A stretch of DNA of 64,000 nucleotides from Mesorhizobium sp. ZC-5 (GCF_025753855.1 NZ_JAOWPT010000003.1:1-64000); one strand, 5' to 3'. Shown: positions 47,498 to 55,424, numbered from the stretch's first letter. Made by a program: numbers and translations. Notes: generated by a model not told the origin, from the letters alone.

Positions 47498-47866
47498 ATG
47501 AACAGCTTTGTCAAAACTGCAATGGCCTTGGCGATCGCTTCAGCGGTGGCACTGCCGGCCATACAATCCGCCGCCGCGACTTTCGCGGCCTGGGAAGTCG
47601 CCAACGTGCCTTTCGGTGATGCGCTCAATGTCCGCAAATTTCCGTCGAGCGGCTCGCAGAAGCAGGGCGCTTATCCGAACGGCACCGTGCTGCAGATGAC
47701 TGGGCGCTGCACCGGAGGCGTCGACCTGCTCGACATCGCAAACCAGCCGGACTGGAAGCAGAAACAGAAAGTGCGGCAGCGCTGGTGCGAGGTCTGGCAC
47801 GATCCTTCCCAGAACGGCAATTTCGTCACCGGCTGGGTCTACGGCAAGTATATCGCCCCGCATTGA
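47498..47866 (+). CDS. Secreted SH3-like protein
   Basis: A 122-residue protein with a signal peptide (about 1-27, cleavage after SAAA) and a mature domain resembling bacterial SH3 domains (ALNVRKFPSSGSQKQGAYPNGTVL, RWCEVWHDP, GWVYGKYIAP in separated blocks). Such domains bind cell-wall peptides or ligands. Two cysteines (GRCTGG, RWCEVW) may pair. Good GGGGGAG ribosome site. Function unknown. Confidence 0.82.
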   Translation: MNSFVKTAMALAIASAVALPAIQSAAATFAAWEVANVPFGDALNVRKFPSSGSQKQGAYPNGTVLQMTGRCTGGVDLLDIANQPDWKQKQKVRQRWCEVWHDPSQNGNFVTGWVYGKYIAPH

Positions 47867-48255
47867 GCCGGCACGACTGTGGACAATGCGAGCGTGTGCG
47901 TTGGCTGGCATAGCCGGCACCGGTTGCGTCTCAAAGCTGATTTCTATCCAGCGTTCGGAACGGGATTTCACGGTTTGCTAATGTAGCCGCAGTGTATCTG
48001 TGTGTCACCGAATGTGAACAGGCCAGGATAAGTATGATAAATGGATGCACCTAAAGTAGAAATAGAATCGGAGTAGACCGGAATCTCAACATTCTTCCTT
48101 GAAGTAACGATTAACGATTGACTTGGAATACTGGAGGCCCCATTTAAACGCTGCGATCGGAATCGCACATTGAGTGTTCCGCACGGAATCGCCTGATACC
48201 CCGAAGTTCGATATCGGGGACAGTTCACGACAACTTACGTTGGGGCCTGAGAGAT
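47867..48255. promoter_or_regulatory. A+T-rich mucR upstream region with four GANTC sites
   Basis: No gene is apparent in these 389 bases. GAATC, the CcrM methylation target, occurs at 48065-48069, 48081-48085, 48160-48164 and 48186-48190, four times in 126 bases. The region from about 47990 to 48140 is A+T-rich, typical of promoters bound by MucR itself. CcrM- and autoregulation are inference. Confidence 0.6.
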
Positions 48256-48681
48256 ATGGACATTACCGAAACGCCTGGAAAAAACAGCGAAATGCTGATC
48301 GAACTCACCGCCGATGTTGTGGCAGCTTATGTCAGCAACAACCCGGTGCCGGTTGGCGAATTGCCGAACCTCATTGCCGATGTACATGCTGCATTGGGCC
48401 GAGTTGGTGGCAACAGTGAACAACCTCCGGCCGACAAGCAGAAGCCGGCAGTCAATCCGAAGAAATCCGTGCACGATGATTACATCATCTGCCTGGAGGA
48501 CGGAAAGAAGTTCAAGTCGCTGAAGCGGCACCTGATGACCCACTACGGTCTGACGCCGGATCAGTACCGCGACAAGTGGAGCCTCGACGCGAGCTACCCG
48601 ATGGTCGCGCCGAACTATGCGGCCGCGCGTTCGCAGCTTGCCAAGAAGATGGGTCTGGGCCGCAAGCGCAAGGCCAGATAA
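48256..48681 (+). CDS. mucR: MucR/Ros-family zinc-finger transcriptional regulator
   Basis: A 141-residue regulator of the Ros/MucR family, which represses exopolysaccharide and motility genes and, in several alphaproteobacteria, cell-cycle genes. An N-terminal oligomerisation region (about 10-50) is followed by the single zinc-finger-like domain: C79-x2-D82, H92 and H96 in [19 protein letters not shown], and a basic C-terminal tail. The second cysteine of Ros is an aspartate here, as in many MucR homologues. The gene is on the plus strand, convergent with the gene at 48705. Confidence 0.95.
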   Translation: MDITETPGKNSEMLIELTADVVAAYVSNNPVPVGELPNLIADVHAALGRVGGNSEQPPADKQKPAVNPKKSVHDDYIICLEDGKKFKSLKRHLMTHYGLTPDQYRDKWSLDASYPMVAPNYAAARSQLAKKMGLGRKRKAR

Positions 48682-48704
48682 ACGACAATTCCCGCATTTT
48701 GACT

Positions 48705-49058
48705 TTAGCGAAACGGCGCCTTTGGGCGTCGTCTTGCTTTCCAGGGCTGCGCCAAGCGGCAGGGCTGGACCGGCACCGGGCAGGCGTGAGCCCGGCGCAG
48801 TTGGTCAAGCGCCTGCTTGAGCGCGATATGCCGGTTGAGGTCGTAGGCCCAGTGTCGGCGCAGGCCCTTGAGCCGTTCCCGTTCGATCAGCCGCTCGACA
48901 CGCTTCATTATGTGGATTGCCTGGTCCGGTCTGGCCGCCAGCGCCGCGGCCATGTCGACGCCTGAAATCAGGCGCAAGGCCACAAGTTGGCGCGCTTCCA
49001 TTTCGAGCACTGCCTTGCGCGCCTTGAAAGCGCGTATTTCACCGAGAATTCCGGACAT
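48705..49058 (-). CDS. Conserved helical protein of unknown function
   Basis: A 117-residue protein from ATG 49058, with AAGGTGGG 6 bases upstream (a GTG at 49064 lies too close to it). It is all-alpha and highly charged (residues about 5-85: EIRAFKARKAVLEMEARQLV, HIMKRVERLIERERL), with a basic, Pro-rich C-terminus. No domain is recognised. It shares the divergent promoter region with the DnaA-domain gene at 49271, including the putative LexA box. Confidence 0.65.
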   Translation of the reverse strand: MSGILGEIRAFKARKAVLEMEARQLVALRLISGVDMAAALAARPDQAIHIMKRVERLIERERLKGLRRHWAYDLNRHIALKQALDQLRRAHACPVPVQPCRLAQPWKARRRPKAPFR

Positions 49059-49192
49059 TTGCACCCACCTTGTTTGCCTGGGCCATTGTTGGCGCTGGCT
49101 GAGGGGGTGGGGATGAATCCGTGCGATATTTTTATGCAGGACAAAAATATCACACTGTTTTCAATGGCTTGTTAAAATCTGCCCTTTTTCAT

Positions 49193-49207
49193 GTTCCTTT
49201 TTTGTTC
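49193..49207 (+). promoter_or_regulatory. Putative LexA (SOS) box GTTC-N7-GTTC
   Basis: GTTC (49193-49196), spacer CTTTTTT, GTTC (49204-49207), a perfect direct repeat with T-rich spacer matching the alphaproteobacterial LexA recognition sequence. It lies 64-78 bases upstream of the GTG of the DnaA-domain gene, and a TATAAG (49228-49233) could be the -10 element with the second GTTC forming the -35 region. Confidence 0.6.
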
Positions 49208-49232
49208 ACACCCTGCATCAGGCTGCGTATAA

Positions 49233-49269
49233 GAACATATTCCTATCTTCTTCGTCGAAGGATATGTTC
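49233..49269 (+). promoter_or_regulatory. 5' leader hairpin sequestering the ribosome binding site
   Basis: GAACATAT-T-CC (49233-49243) can pair with GGATATGTTC (49260-49269), ten pairs with one bulge, and the loop contains a nested CTTCG-T-CGAAG. The Shine-Dalgarno AAGGA (49258-49262) is in the 3' arm and the GTG start follows at 49271, so the hairpin could gate translation. The same DNA is also a long dyad that could bind a protein. Confidence 0.5.
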
Positions 49270-49270
49270 C

Positions 49271-49690
49271 GTGCAAGCGCTTCAGGTTCAATCTTCTCTT
49301 CAGCTACGCAAACTGATCGACAAGTCGGCGCTCTGGCGGCCAAAGATCTGGCGGCCGAGCGGCAAACGCAACGAGGAGGTCATCGAACTCTGCGAAGGCA
49401 TGATCGACGTGACCGCCGCGCTGTTCTGCGTCAGCAGCAAAGACATGCGCAAGACCGGGCGGACCTCATTCGAGATATCGCGTGTCCGCCAGATCGCCAT
49501 GTATGTAACGCATGTCATCCTGGGTCTCTCAATGACCGAGGTCGGCAAGGGGTTCCAGCGCGAGCGCACCACGGTGTTATATGCCTGCCATCTGATCGAA
49601 GACATGCGCGACGACCCCGACTTCGATCGAATCGTCGCGATGACAGAACGGGTGGCGGTGGCGGCATTCCGCAATCACGAGGTCGCATAA
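49271..49690 (+). CDS. Stand-alone DnaA domain IV-like DNA-binding protein
   Basis: A 139-residue protein that resembles only the C-terminal domain IV of DnaA: LFCVSSKDMRKTGRTSFEISRVRQIAMY region (residues about 51-78, written in parts), the recognition-helix block TEVGKGFQRERTTVLYACHLI (89-109) and VxVSxxD-like start. The AAA+ domain is absent, so it cannot bind ATP or oligomerise like DnaA. In DnaA the helix reads GGRDHTTVLHAC; here the base-contacting region is QRERTTVLYAC. GTG 49271 is favoured by AAGGA 8 bases upstream. It is followed immediately by a DUF6456 gene. Confidence 0.85.
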   Translation: MQALQVQSSLQLRKLIDKSALWRPKIWRPSGKRNEEVIELCEGMIDVTAALFCVSSKDMRKTGRTSFEISRVRQIAMYVTHVILGLSMTEVGKGFQRERTTVLYACHLIEDMRDDPDFDRIVAMTERVAVAAFRNHEVA

Positions 49691-50500
49691 ATGGGTCCCG
49701 CGGGGGGAGACAAGCAATGGGTCCGGATCGCGCGGTTCCTGTCGCGCGGCGAGGCAGTGCCTGCCGGCGGGGCCGTCGGCGGCAAGATTCTTCTCGATGG
49801 TGGTGACAGAGGAACGATCAGCGTTCCAAGGATGGCGCTGGAAGCGATGGCCCGGAGCGGCCTAGTCGAGCGCGTCGCCGGCAAACTTTCATTGTCGCAA
49901 ACAGGTGCGGCCTATCTGAGGCGTGCGCTGGCTGTCGGTGATGCGTTCCAGGACCAGCACCGCGACCTCGACGAGATCAGGATCGAGACAACGGCCGGGA
50001 ACATGGCAACCGTCATCGCCAATCTCGCCGAATCGCCACTTGCCCAGTTGGTGCGGCGCAAGGCCAAGGACGGCCGGCCGTTTCTGACGGAAAGCGAATG
50101 GCGCGCCGGGGAGCGGCTGCGCTCGGATTACACGCGCGGGCAGATCATGCCGCGCATGGGAGCGAACTGGGTGGCCTCGGTGGCGTCCGGCCGGCGTGAC
50201 GGCAGCAACGGCGTGGCGGATCTGACCGACGCGGCACTTGCCTCACGCCAGCGGGTGGATGATGCGATTGATGCCGTCGGTCCCGAACTTGCCGGAGTGC
50301 TGATCGACGTCTGCTGCTTCTTGAAAGGGCTCGAGCAGGTGGAAATGGAACGGGAGTGGCCGGTCCGTTCGGCGAAGATCGTGCTGAAGACCGCGCTTGG
50401 CGTTCTGCACCGCCATTATCATCCGCAATCGAGACAGAGCGGCCATGCCGGGCAGATGCTGCACTGGGGAACTGCGGACTACCGTCCGAAAATCAACTGA
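49691..50500 (+). CDS. DUF6456 domain-containing protein
   Basis: A 269-residue soluble protein whose ATG directly follows the TAA of the DnaA-domain gene. The N-terminal part (residues about 5-85) resembles a winged helix (VPRMALEAMARSGLVERVAGKLSLSQTGAAYL in parts), a linker follows, and the DUF6456 core (about 105-250) has PLAQLVRRKAKDGRPFLTESEW, MGANWVASV and WPVRSAKIVLKTALGVLHRHY in short blocks. The family is mostly alphaproteobacterial and uncharacterised. Its tight linkage suggests it works with the DnaA-like protein on DNA. Confidence 0.88.
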   Translation: MGPAGGDKQWVRIARFLSRGEAVPAGGAVGGKILLDGGDRGTISVPRMALEAMARSGLVERVAGKLSLSQTGAAYLRRALAVGDAFQDQHRDLDEIRIETTAGNMATVIANLAESPLAQLVRRKAKDGRPFLTESEWRAGERLRSDYTRGQIMPRMGANWVASVASGRRDGSNGVADLTDAALASRQRVDDAIDAVGPELAGVLIDVCCFLKGLEQVEMEREWPVRSAKIVLKTALGVLHRHYHPQSRQSGHAGQMLHWGTADYRPKIN

Positions 50501-50562
50501 CGGCGTCGTCAGCATTGCCGATCATATCCCCGGGTGCCTTTGGCCATCCGGTAGGATCGGGA

Positions 50563-50700
50563 TCAGTCGCCCCCGATATGACGCTGCCAATTGTCAGGCT
50601 GTTCCATCGGCTTGACGCGCGTGGAACTCCAAAAGCCCTTTACGATGAAGCCAATCACCACAACAAGACCGATTATCATCAGAAGGTTATAGATCGTCAT
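50563..50700 (-). CDS. Small single-pass membrane protein (45 aa)
   Basis: On the minus strand ATG 50700 opens a 45-residue frame: MTIYNLLMIIGLVVVIGFIV membrane segment, then a hydrophilic tail KGFWSSTRVKPMEQPDNW and stop TGA at 50563. GGAG lies 7 bases before the ATG. The single N-terminal helix, a coherent charged tail and good ribosome site support a real gene that is too short for routine gene finding. Function unknown. Confidence 0.65.
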   Translation of the reverse strand: MTIYNLLMIIGLVVVIGFIVKGFWSSTRVKPMEQPDNWQRHIGGD

Positions 50701-50802
50701 GCGACATCTCCGCACCTGCTTCCGATAAGCATATAGGCGTTTTCACCTAAGCCATCAAACCAGACGAGGCGGTTTCAACCTGAGACACGACGCCTTTTGA
50801 GG

Positions 50803-51231
50803 CTAAGCGGCCGGCTCGAGCGCCATCGCGGCGTCGCGTTTGATTCGCTTGACCATCGAACGCAGGCCGTTGGCGCGCTGCGGCGTCAGGTGCTCGTCAA
50901 GGCCGAGCTTGCGCAGCGTTGCTTCGGCATCGCCCGCAACGATCTCGCTTGCCCGCTTGCCCGAAAACAACGCGAGCATGATTGCCACGAGACCCTTGAC
51001 GATGTGCGCATCGGAATCGCCCGCAAAGGTGACCACGGGATCCGCGCCGGAGCCGAGGTCGGTTGTCAGCCATACCTGGCTGACGCAGCCCTGGACTTTG
51101 TGAGCGTCGGTCCTGGCGGCGTCCGGGAAAGGCGGCAGCGCCTGGCCGAGTTCGATGACATACCGATAGCGGTCTTCCCATTCGTCTAGGAAGGCGAAGT
51201 CGTCGAATATCTCGTTGATCGTGGTGACCAT
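50803..51231 (-). CDS. sufE: SufE-family sulfur acceptor protein
   Basis: A 142-residue SufE with the sulfur-accepting cysteine in VQGCVSQVW (C49). SufE takes persulfide from the cysteine desulfurase SufS for Fe-S cluster assembly. Start ATG 51231 gives the standard N-terminus (TINEIFDDFAFLDEWEDRYRY in parts). No suf operon is nearby; in rhizobia sufE is often unlinked. Confidence 0.93.
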   Translation of the reverse strand: MVTTINEIFDDFAFLDEWEDRYRYVIELGQALPPFPDAARTDAHKVQGCVSQVWLTTDLGSGADPVVTFAGDSDAHIVKGLVAIMLALFSGKRASEIVAGDAEATLRKLGLDEHLTPQRANGLRSMVKRIKRDAAMALEPAA

Positions 51232-51347
51232 GGCTGCACTGGATATAGTTGCCGCGATGCCAAAGGTCACGGAAAAAGAAGACACCGCAAGGCGCCGAGA
51301 GGGAGGCGCTTGCGGTGGCGCCGGATCGAGCCGGCGTCAAAAGGGGA

Positions 51348-51677
51348 TCAGTTGACGGTTGGAGCGTCGATGGCGGCTGGAATGCTGCCGGTCTGAATGG
51401 AGGGATCGGGTTCGCCGAATTGCTGGTCGAGCAACTCATAGGCGATCCTGGCGCTTTCACGAGCCCTGACGCCGATCGTTTGAAATGCCGATTTCCCGAT
51501 CTCGCAGACATCGGGTTTGCGTTCGCAGATGCCGCTCACGTCGCTGACGGCTTCTCGCGCGGCAAACATGGCCTGGATGGGGCTGACTGCTTCATTGCCG
51601 CCGCCGCCGGTTCCGCCAAAAGGCATGATCAGCAACACCAGCGAAAACCAGAACGCGGTTCGGATCAGAAAAAACAT
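51348..51677 (-). CDS. DUF5330 domain-containing protein
   Basis: A 109-residue protein with an N-terminal membrane or signal segment (MFFLIRTAFWFSLVLLIMPF) and a short conserved domain with two cysteines (SGICERKPDVCEIG). DUF5330 is a Rhizobiales-specific family of unknown role. GAGGGTAGG precedes the ATG. It is likely co-oriented with sufE but separated from it by 116 bases. Confidence 0.9.
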   Translation of the reverse strand: MFFLIRTAFWFSLVLLIMPFGGTGGGGNEAVSPIQAMFAAREAVSDVSGICERKPDVCEIGKSAFQTIGVRARESARIAYELLDQQFGEPDPSIQTGSIPAAIDAPTVN

Positions 51678-52162
51678 GACCTACCCTCTCTGCACTGCGG
51701 ATCACGCATCGTTTGCCGGCGCGATCTCTTTCGTTGCACGGGAAGATGCCACACTCATACGAAGGAGCGATTGTCCGGCGCATTCGACTTTTCGACAAAT
51801 ACGATTCAAATTTTAATGACCTCTCATTCGTTTCGTTTCCGAACGTTTGGCTTAATCTTTTATTGACCATCTATATCATTGTTTTCTAATGTTTTTCCTG
51901 ACCATTCCCTTGCGTCGGGCATGAATGGCGACCCCAATCGATCATAACCGACTGTTTACTATGGGGCGAAGTGACTGGGTATTTCGCTGCCCGCGACCCA
52001 ATATCGGCCTCGTATGCGGTGTCGGATGGCTGCGCTTTATCCATTCCTTAAAAGCTCGATGAGAGTTTCGGTATCAATCAAAAGCGACCCGTGAAGCCGG
52101 GCAAGTGCGAGTGCGTTTTGTTGAGTCTGTGTGCAACCAAATCCAATGAGTGGTTTGCGGGA
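51678..52162. other. Divergent promoter region (DUF5330 / histidine kinase)
   Basis: A gap of 485 bases with an A+T-rich centre (about 51790-51900). A GATTC (CcrM-type) site is at about 51803. The plus-strand frame of the kinase is open from 52091, so the last 70 bases could be coding if a GTG at 52091 is used. Otherwise I see no gene. Confidence 0.5.
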
Positions 52163-53914
52163 ATGTCGGCCGGTTGCGACCGGCTGGTGCATCCCTCGAT
52201 CACCGACGCCGCGCAGCGCGAGCGTCATCGACGGTTGCTCTCGGTTCTGCTGATCGCTCCGTTCTTCGCTGCCTGTGCAATCGGCCAGAGTTTCTTCGGT
52301 CCGTTCGGGCCGGCGGCGACACTGGCTGCGATCTTCGCCGTCTTCGGTGCATGCTGGTTCGCGGCACTTCTCGTCGTCTCGACTGGACGCGACAGACTGG
52401 CCAGCGTATCCGTGCTCCTGATTTCTCCGTTTCCCGCCGCCGCAGTCATAGCAGGCGGCGGCGGAGCGACTTCTCCGCTTTTGATGATGCTTGCGGCGTT
52501 TGTTTTCGAATCGGCCTGGATATGGCGGACACGAAAAGCCGCGGCTCTCGGGCTTGGGGTCGCCGTGGCCGCGCTCTCGATGCAGCCGATGCTCGGGCAG
52601 TTTGCCGGCATCGGGGCGATTTCCGCATGGCAGTGGCTGCTGCCGCTCCTCTATGCAGCGACGGTCGGCCTGCGGATTGCCGGACTGTTCGAACGCGATG
52701 CAACCGCCGAGACGGATGAAGATCCGGTCGTGCTGGAAGATGTCATCAACGCGGTGGTTTTTCGGCTTGGCCAGAACGGCGAAATCACCGACGTTTCCGG
52801 CAAGTCGCGTGATATGCTGCGGCTGGCGCCGGAACTGCTGCTGGGCAACGGGCTGTTCGAGCGCATCCACGTGGCCGACCGGGTCGGCTATCTCTGCGCG
52901 CTTGCCGATCTGCGCGGTGGCGCCGCTTTCCGGCAGGTCGAACTGCGGCTCCGCTTGCCGAACGAGACCGCGGAGCAGCGCGGCGGCAACTACCAGGCAT
53001 TCGCCATCGAGCTTGCCCGAAACGGCAATGACGATGCCGGTTTCGTTGCGGTCGTCCGGTCAAATGCCGAGATCATCGCCTTGCGCGACGCCGCGGCATC
53101 GGCGACCGAAGCGGCAAACAGCGGCGAAATCACCAAGGGACGATTTCTCGCCGCCGTCAGCCATGAACTTCGCACGCCGCTCAACGCCATCATCGGCTTC
53201 TCGGACATGCTCGGCTATGAAATGTGCGGCAGCTTTTCCGATCCGAGGCAGAAAGAATATGTCGGCCTGATCAAGCAGTCTGGCGAGCATCTGCTCAGCG
53301 TGGTCAACTCGATCCTCGACGTTTCCAAGATCGAGTCGGGCACCTACGCGATCCACCTCGAACCATTCCGGTTCAATGACGCGGTGGCAATGTGCCACTC
53401 GATGATGAAGTTCCAGGCCGAAGCGAAGGCGATCACATTCAGCATCGACCTTGGCCCGAATGTCGGCGAAATCAGCGGCGACCGCCGGGCGATCCAGCAG
53501 ATGCTGATCAATCTTGCCTGCAACGCGATCAAGTTCACGCCAGACGGCGGCGCCGTGACGATCGGTGCCAAGCGGGTCGGTTCGCGGCTGCACTTTTGGG
53601 TGAGTGATACCGGAATCGGTATTGGCGCCGACGATCTTTCACGACTGGGCAAGCCGTTCGTGCAGGTTCAGAACGATTATACGAGACAGTTCGAAGGGAC
53701 CGGGCTCGGCCTTTCGCTGGTAAAGGGGCTGGTGACCCTTCATGACGGAACGATGAGCATCGAAAGCGCTCCGAACGAGGGCACCACAGTGACGATCAGC
53801 CTGCCGGTTGCCGGCCCGGCGCCGAAGCGGGAAGAGCATGATGTCCGGGAAATCACAGTCAAGACAACGGCCAGCAAAGAGGGAACCGATGGCTCGCTCC
53901 GCAAAACGGCCTAA
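52163..53914 (+). CDS. Membrane sensor histidine kinase
   Basis: A 583-residue kinase (from ATG 52163; a GTG at 52091 would add 24 residues). About six hydrophobic segments occupy residues 30-180. A PAS-like region (about 200-310) is followed by a HisKA dimerisation helix with the phospho-acceptor in SHELRTPLNAIIGFSDM and a HATPase domain with NLACNAIKFTPDGG, DTGIGIG and GTGLGLSL. The H-box and following helix resemble the PleC/DivJ/PdhS group of alphaproteobacterial cell-cycle kinases. The response regulator is not adjacent. The end overlaps the next gene by 26 bases. Confidence 0.9.
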   Translation: MSAGCDRLVHPSITDAAQRERHRRLLSVLLIAPFFAACAIGQSFFGPFGPAATLAAIFAVFGACWFAALLVVSTGRDRLASVSVLLISPFPAAAVIAGGGGATSPLLMMLAAFVFESAWIWRTRKAAALGLGVAVAALSMQPMLGQFAGIGAISAWQWLLPLLYAATVGLRIAGLFERDATAETDEDPVVLEDVINAVVFRLGQNGEITDVSGKSRDMLRLAPELLLGNGLFERIHVADRVGYLCALADLRGGAAFRQVELRLRLPNETAEQRGGNYQAFAIELARNGNDDAGFVAVVRSNAEIIALRDAAASATEAANSGEITKGRFLAAVSHELRTPLNAIIGFSDMLGYEMCGSFSDPRQKEYVGLIKQSGEHLLSVVNSILDVSKIESGTYAIHLEPFRFNDAVAMCHSMMKFQAEAKAITFSIDLGPNVGEISGDRRAIQQMLINLACNAIKFTPDGGAVTIGAKRVGSRLHFWVSDTGIGIGADDLSRLGKPFVQVQNDYTRQFEGTGLGLSLVKGLVTLHDGTMSIESAPNEGTTVTISLPVAGPAPKREEHDVREITVKTTASKEGTDGSLRKTA

Positions 53915-54671
53915 GAGGCCGGCCCATGTGGTTTTCATGCGCAACGGCGCGGTAGCACTTGGCGGTGCCATCTCGCGCAACCCGGTGCTTGTCGGCGGGA
54001 CGACGGCGTTCCTCGTCGCCTTGACGTTCGTTTCGGCGAACGCGCTCTGGTATCAGCCGCATTTCCATTCAGGTGCGTTCTTCTCGACGCGCAACCTGGA
54101 CCAGACTTACGTCGCGCCGGATTTCGAAACCGGCATGCCCGGGCTCGATGATGGAGAGAACGAGACCACGATCCGCATCGAGCGGGAGCCGGTCCAGCTT
54201 CCCCAGCCAAAGCCCGATCCCGTCGTCGAGCAGGTGCAGGGGATTTTGCGCGATCTCGATTTCTATACGGGCACCGTCGACGGCATCGCCGGACCGAACA
54301 CCAGCGCCGCGATCGCCAGCTACCGCAAGAAGGTTGGGCTGCCGGCCTCGGGCGCGATCGATGACGAACTTCTGACCCAGCTTGGTGCCAAACAGACGAC
54401 GGCCGGCATCGTGTCCACGCCGGCGCCAGCGCCGCGGGAAACCAGCGACCAGGTGCAAACGGCCGGGCTGCCGGCCTCCGATCCGCTTGTCCTCAAGGTC
54501 CAGGCCGGCCTGAAGGCCTTCGGCAATGAAGGCATCGAAATCGACGGCGTCATCGGCTCGAAGACCAAAAGCGCCATCCGTGAATTCCAGTCGCTATTCG
54601 ACCTGCCGGTCACCGGCGAGCCCGATGAAGCGCTTTATGCGAAAATGCGCGAGATCGGCCTGACCAATTAG
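53889..54671 (+). CDS. Peptidoglycan-binding domain membrane protein
   Basis: A 260-residue protein. A basic N-terminus precedes one membrane segment (about residues 30-55, GGTTAFLVALTFVSANALWY), then two peptidoglycan_binding_1 repeats: VEQVQGILRDLDFYTG...TSAAIASYRK (about 112-150) and LKVQAGLKAFGNEG...KSAIREFQ (about 200-245). The domains should sit in the periplasm. It starts inside the kinase gene (26-base overlap, GAGGGA ribosome site), so the kinase and a cell-wall-sensing partner may be translationally coupled. Confidence 0.9.
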   Translation: MARSAKRPKRPAHVVFMRNGAVALGGAISRNPVLVGGTTAFLVALTFVSANALWYQPHFHSGAFFSTRNLDQTYVAPDFETGMPGLDDGENETTIRIEREPVQLPQPKPDPVVEQVQGILRDLDFYTGTVDGIAGPNTSAAIASYRKKVGLPASGAIDDELLTQLGAKQTTAGIVSTPAPAPRETSDQVQTAGLPASDPLVLKVQAGLKAFGNEGIEIDGVIGSKTKSAIREFQSLFDLPVTGEPDEALYAKMREIGLTN

Positions 54672-54698
54672 GAGCGCGAGTTCAGAAGGAACCGCCAG

Positions 54699-55424
54699 TC
54701 AGAGATTGCTCTGTAAAAAATCGGGCCAAGTTATCTTGTGTCCACTACGGTCGAACTCCGAGGTGAAGCTGTACGACCTGGAGAACTCGAAATCGATTTT
54801 CTCGTACAGGCCGATCTTGTCGGAATAATCCTGAGCCAGCTTGTATAGTATCTTTCGGTCAAAGGGCCAGGCAAAGCCTGCGGCGACGCCGCTGATCTCG
54901 CCGCAGCCGACTTCGATGTCCACCACCGTCTTTCTTGATGTGGCTTTTCCCAGGAAATGAAACTGATGGTGAGCGTCCGCGCGCTTGGTTTGCCTGTAAC
55001 TGTTTAGTTTGAAAACTTCCACCAAGTATTTTTCAGATTTTTCCGCAATTTTTCCATTCTTTTTATAATATATTTTGGTTTGCTTTACCCTTTGAATAAG
55101 ATATTCTTTTTTGCAATTCGGAGCTGAGATGGAATTGTAGAACAATTGATAATGAAGCGACCGGTCGGGAGGAGGCTTCTTCATAAATGCGTTTGCATAG
55201 ATCTTGTCGAGGAATTGATCGATATCAATTCCGGCTTTTGACGACATCTCCTTCTGCTCAGCATAGACCTTGTTCTTGATATAGTTCTCCGGCTTGTCCA
55301 AGGCTCCGGATTGCTTGGTGTCCCCTTCCATCCCCCGCCGCAAGGTAACCGGTTGGATAACAATCTCGGACGCAACCGAGGATATCGAAAAAAGCGCGAT
55401 GCCAAGAGCCAACAGATACTTCAT
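54699..55424 (-). CDS. Secreted protein of unknown function, A+T-rich
   Basis: A 241-residue protein with a signal peptide (1-19, cleavage after SVAS), rich in Lys, Tyr and Asn (e.g. KQTKIYYKKNGKIAEKSEKY). The coding sequence is clearly lower in G+C than every neighbour and uses A/T-ending codons, which suggests recent horizontal transfer. A good AGGAGAG ribosome site precedes the ATG. No family is recognised; two cysteines (PNCKKE, VGCGEIS) are present. Confidence 0.7.
   Translation of the reverse strand: MKYLLALGIALFSISSVASEIVIQPVTLRRGMEGDTKQSGALDKPENYIKNKVYAEQKEMSSKAGIDIDQFLDKIYANAFMKKPPPDRSLHYQLFYNSISAPNCKKEYLIQRVKQTKIYYKKNGKIAEKSEKYLVEVFKLNSYRQTKRADAHHQFHFLGKATSRKTVVDIEVGCGEISGVAAGFAWPFDRKILYKLAQDYSDKIGLYEKIDFEFSRSYSFTSEFDRSGHKITWPDFLQSNL

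Noticed and set aside
47968-48228. Minus-strand frame of 86 codons in the mucR upstream region
   Set aside because: No ribosome site, composition unlike a protein, and it lies in A+T-rich promoter DNA with GANTC sites.
49121-49270. Upstream ATG start for the DnaA-like gene
   Set aside because: It would place the LexA-type box and hairpin inside the coding sequence and add a Phe/Leu/Arg-rich segment not resembling DnaA; GTG 49271 has AAGGA at proper spacing.
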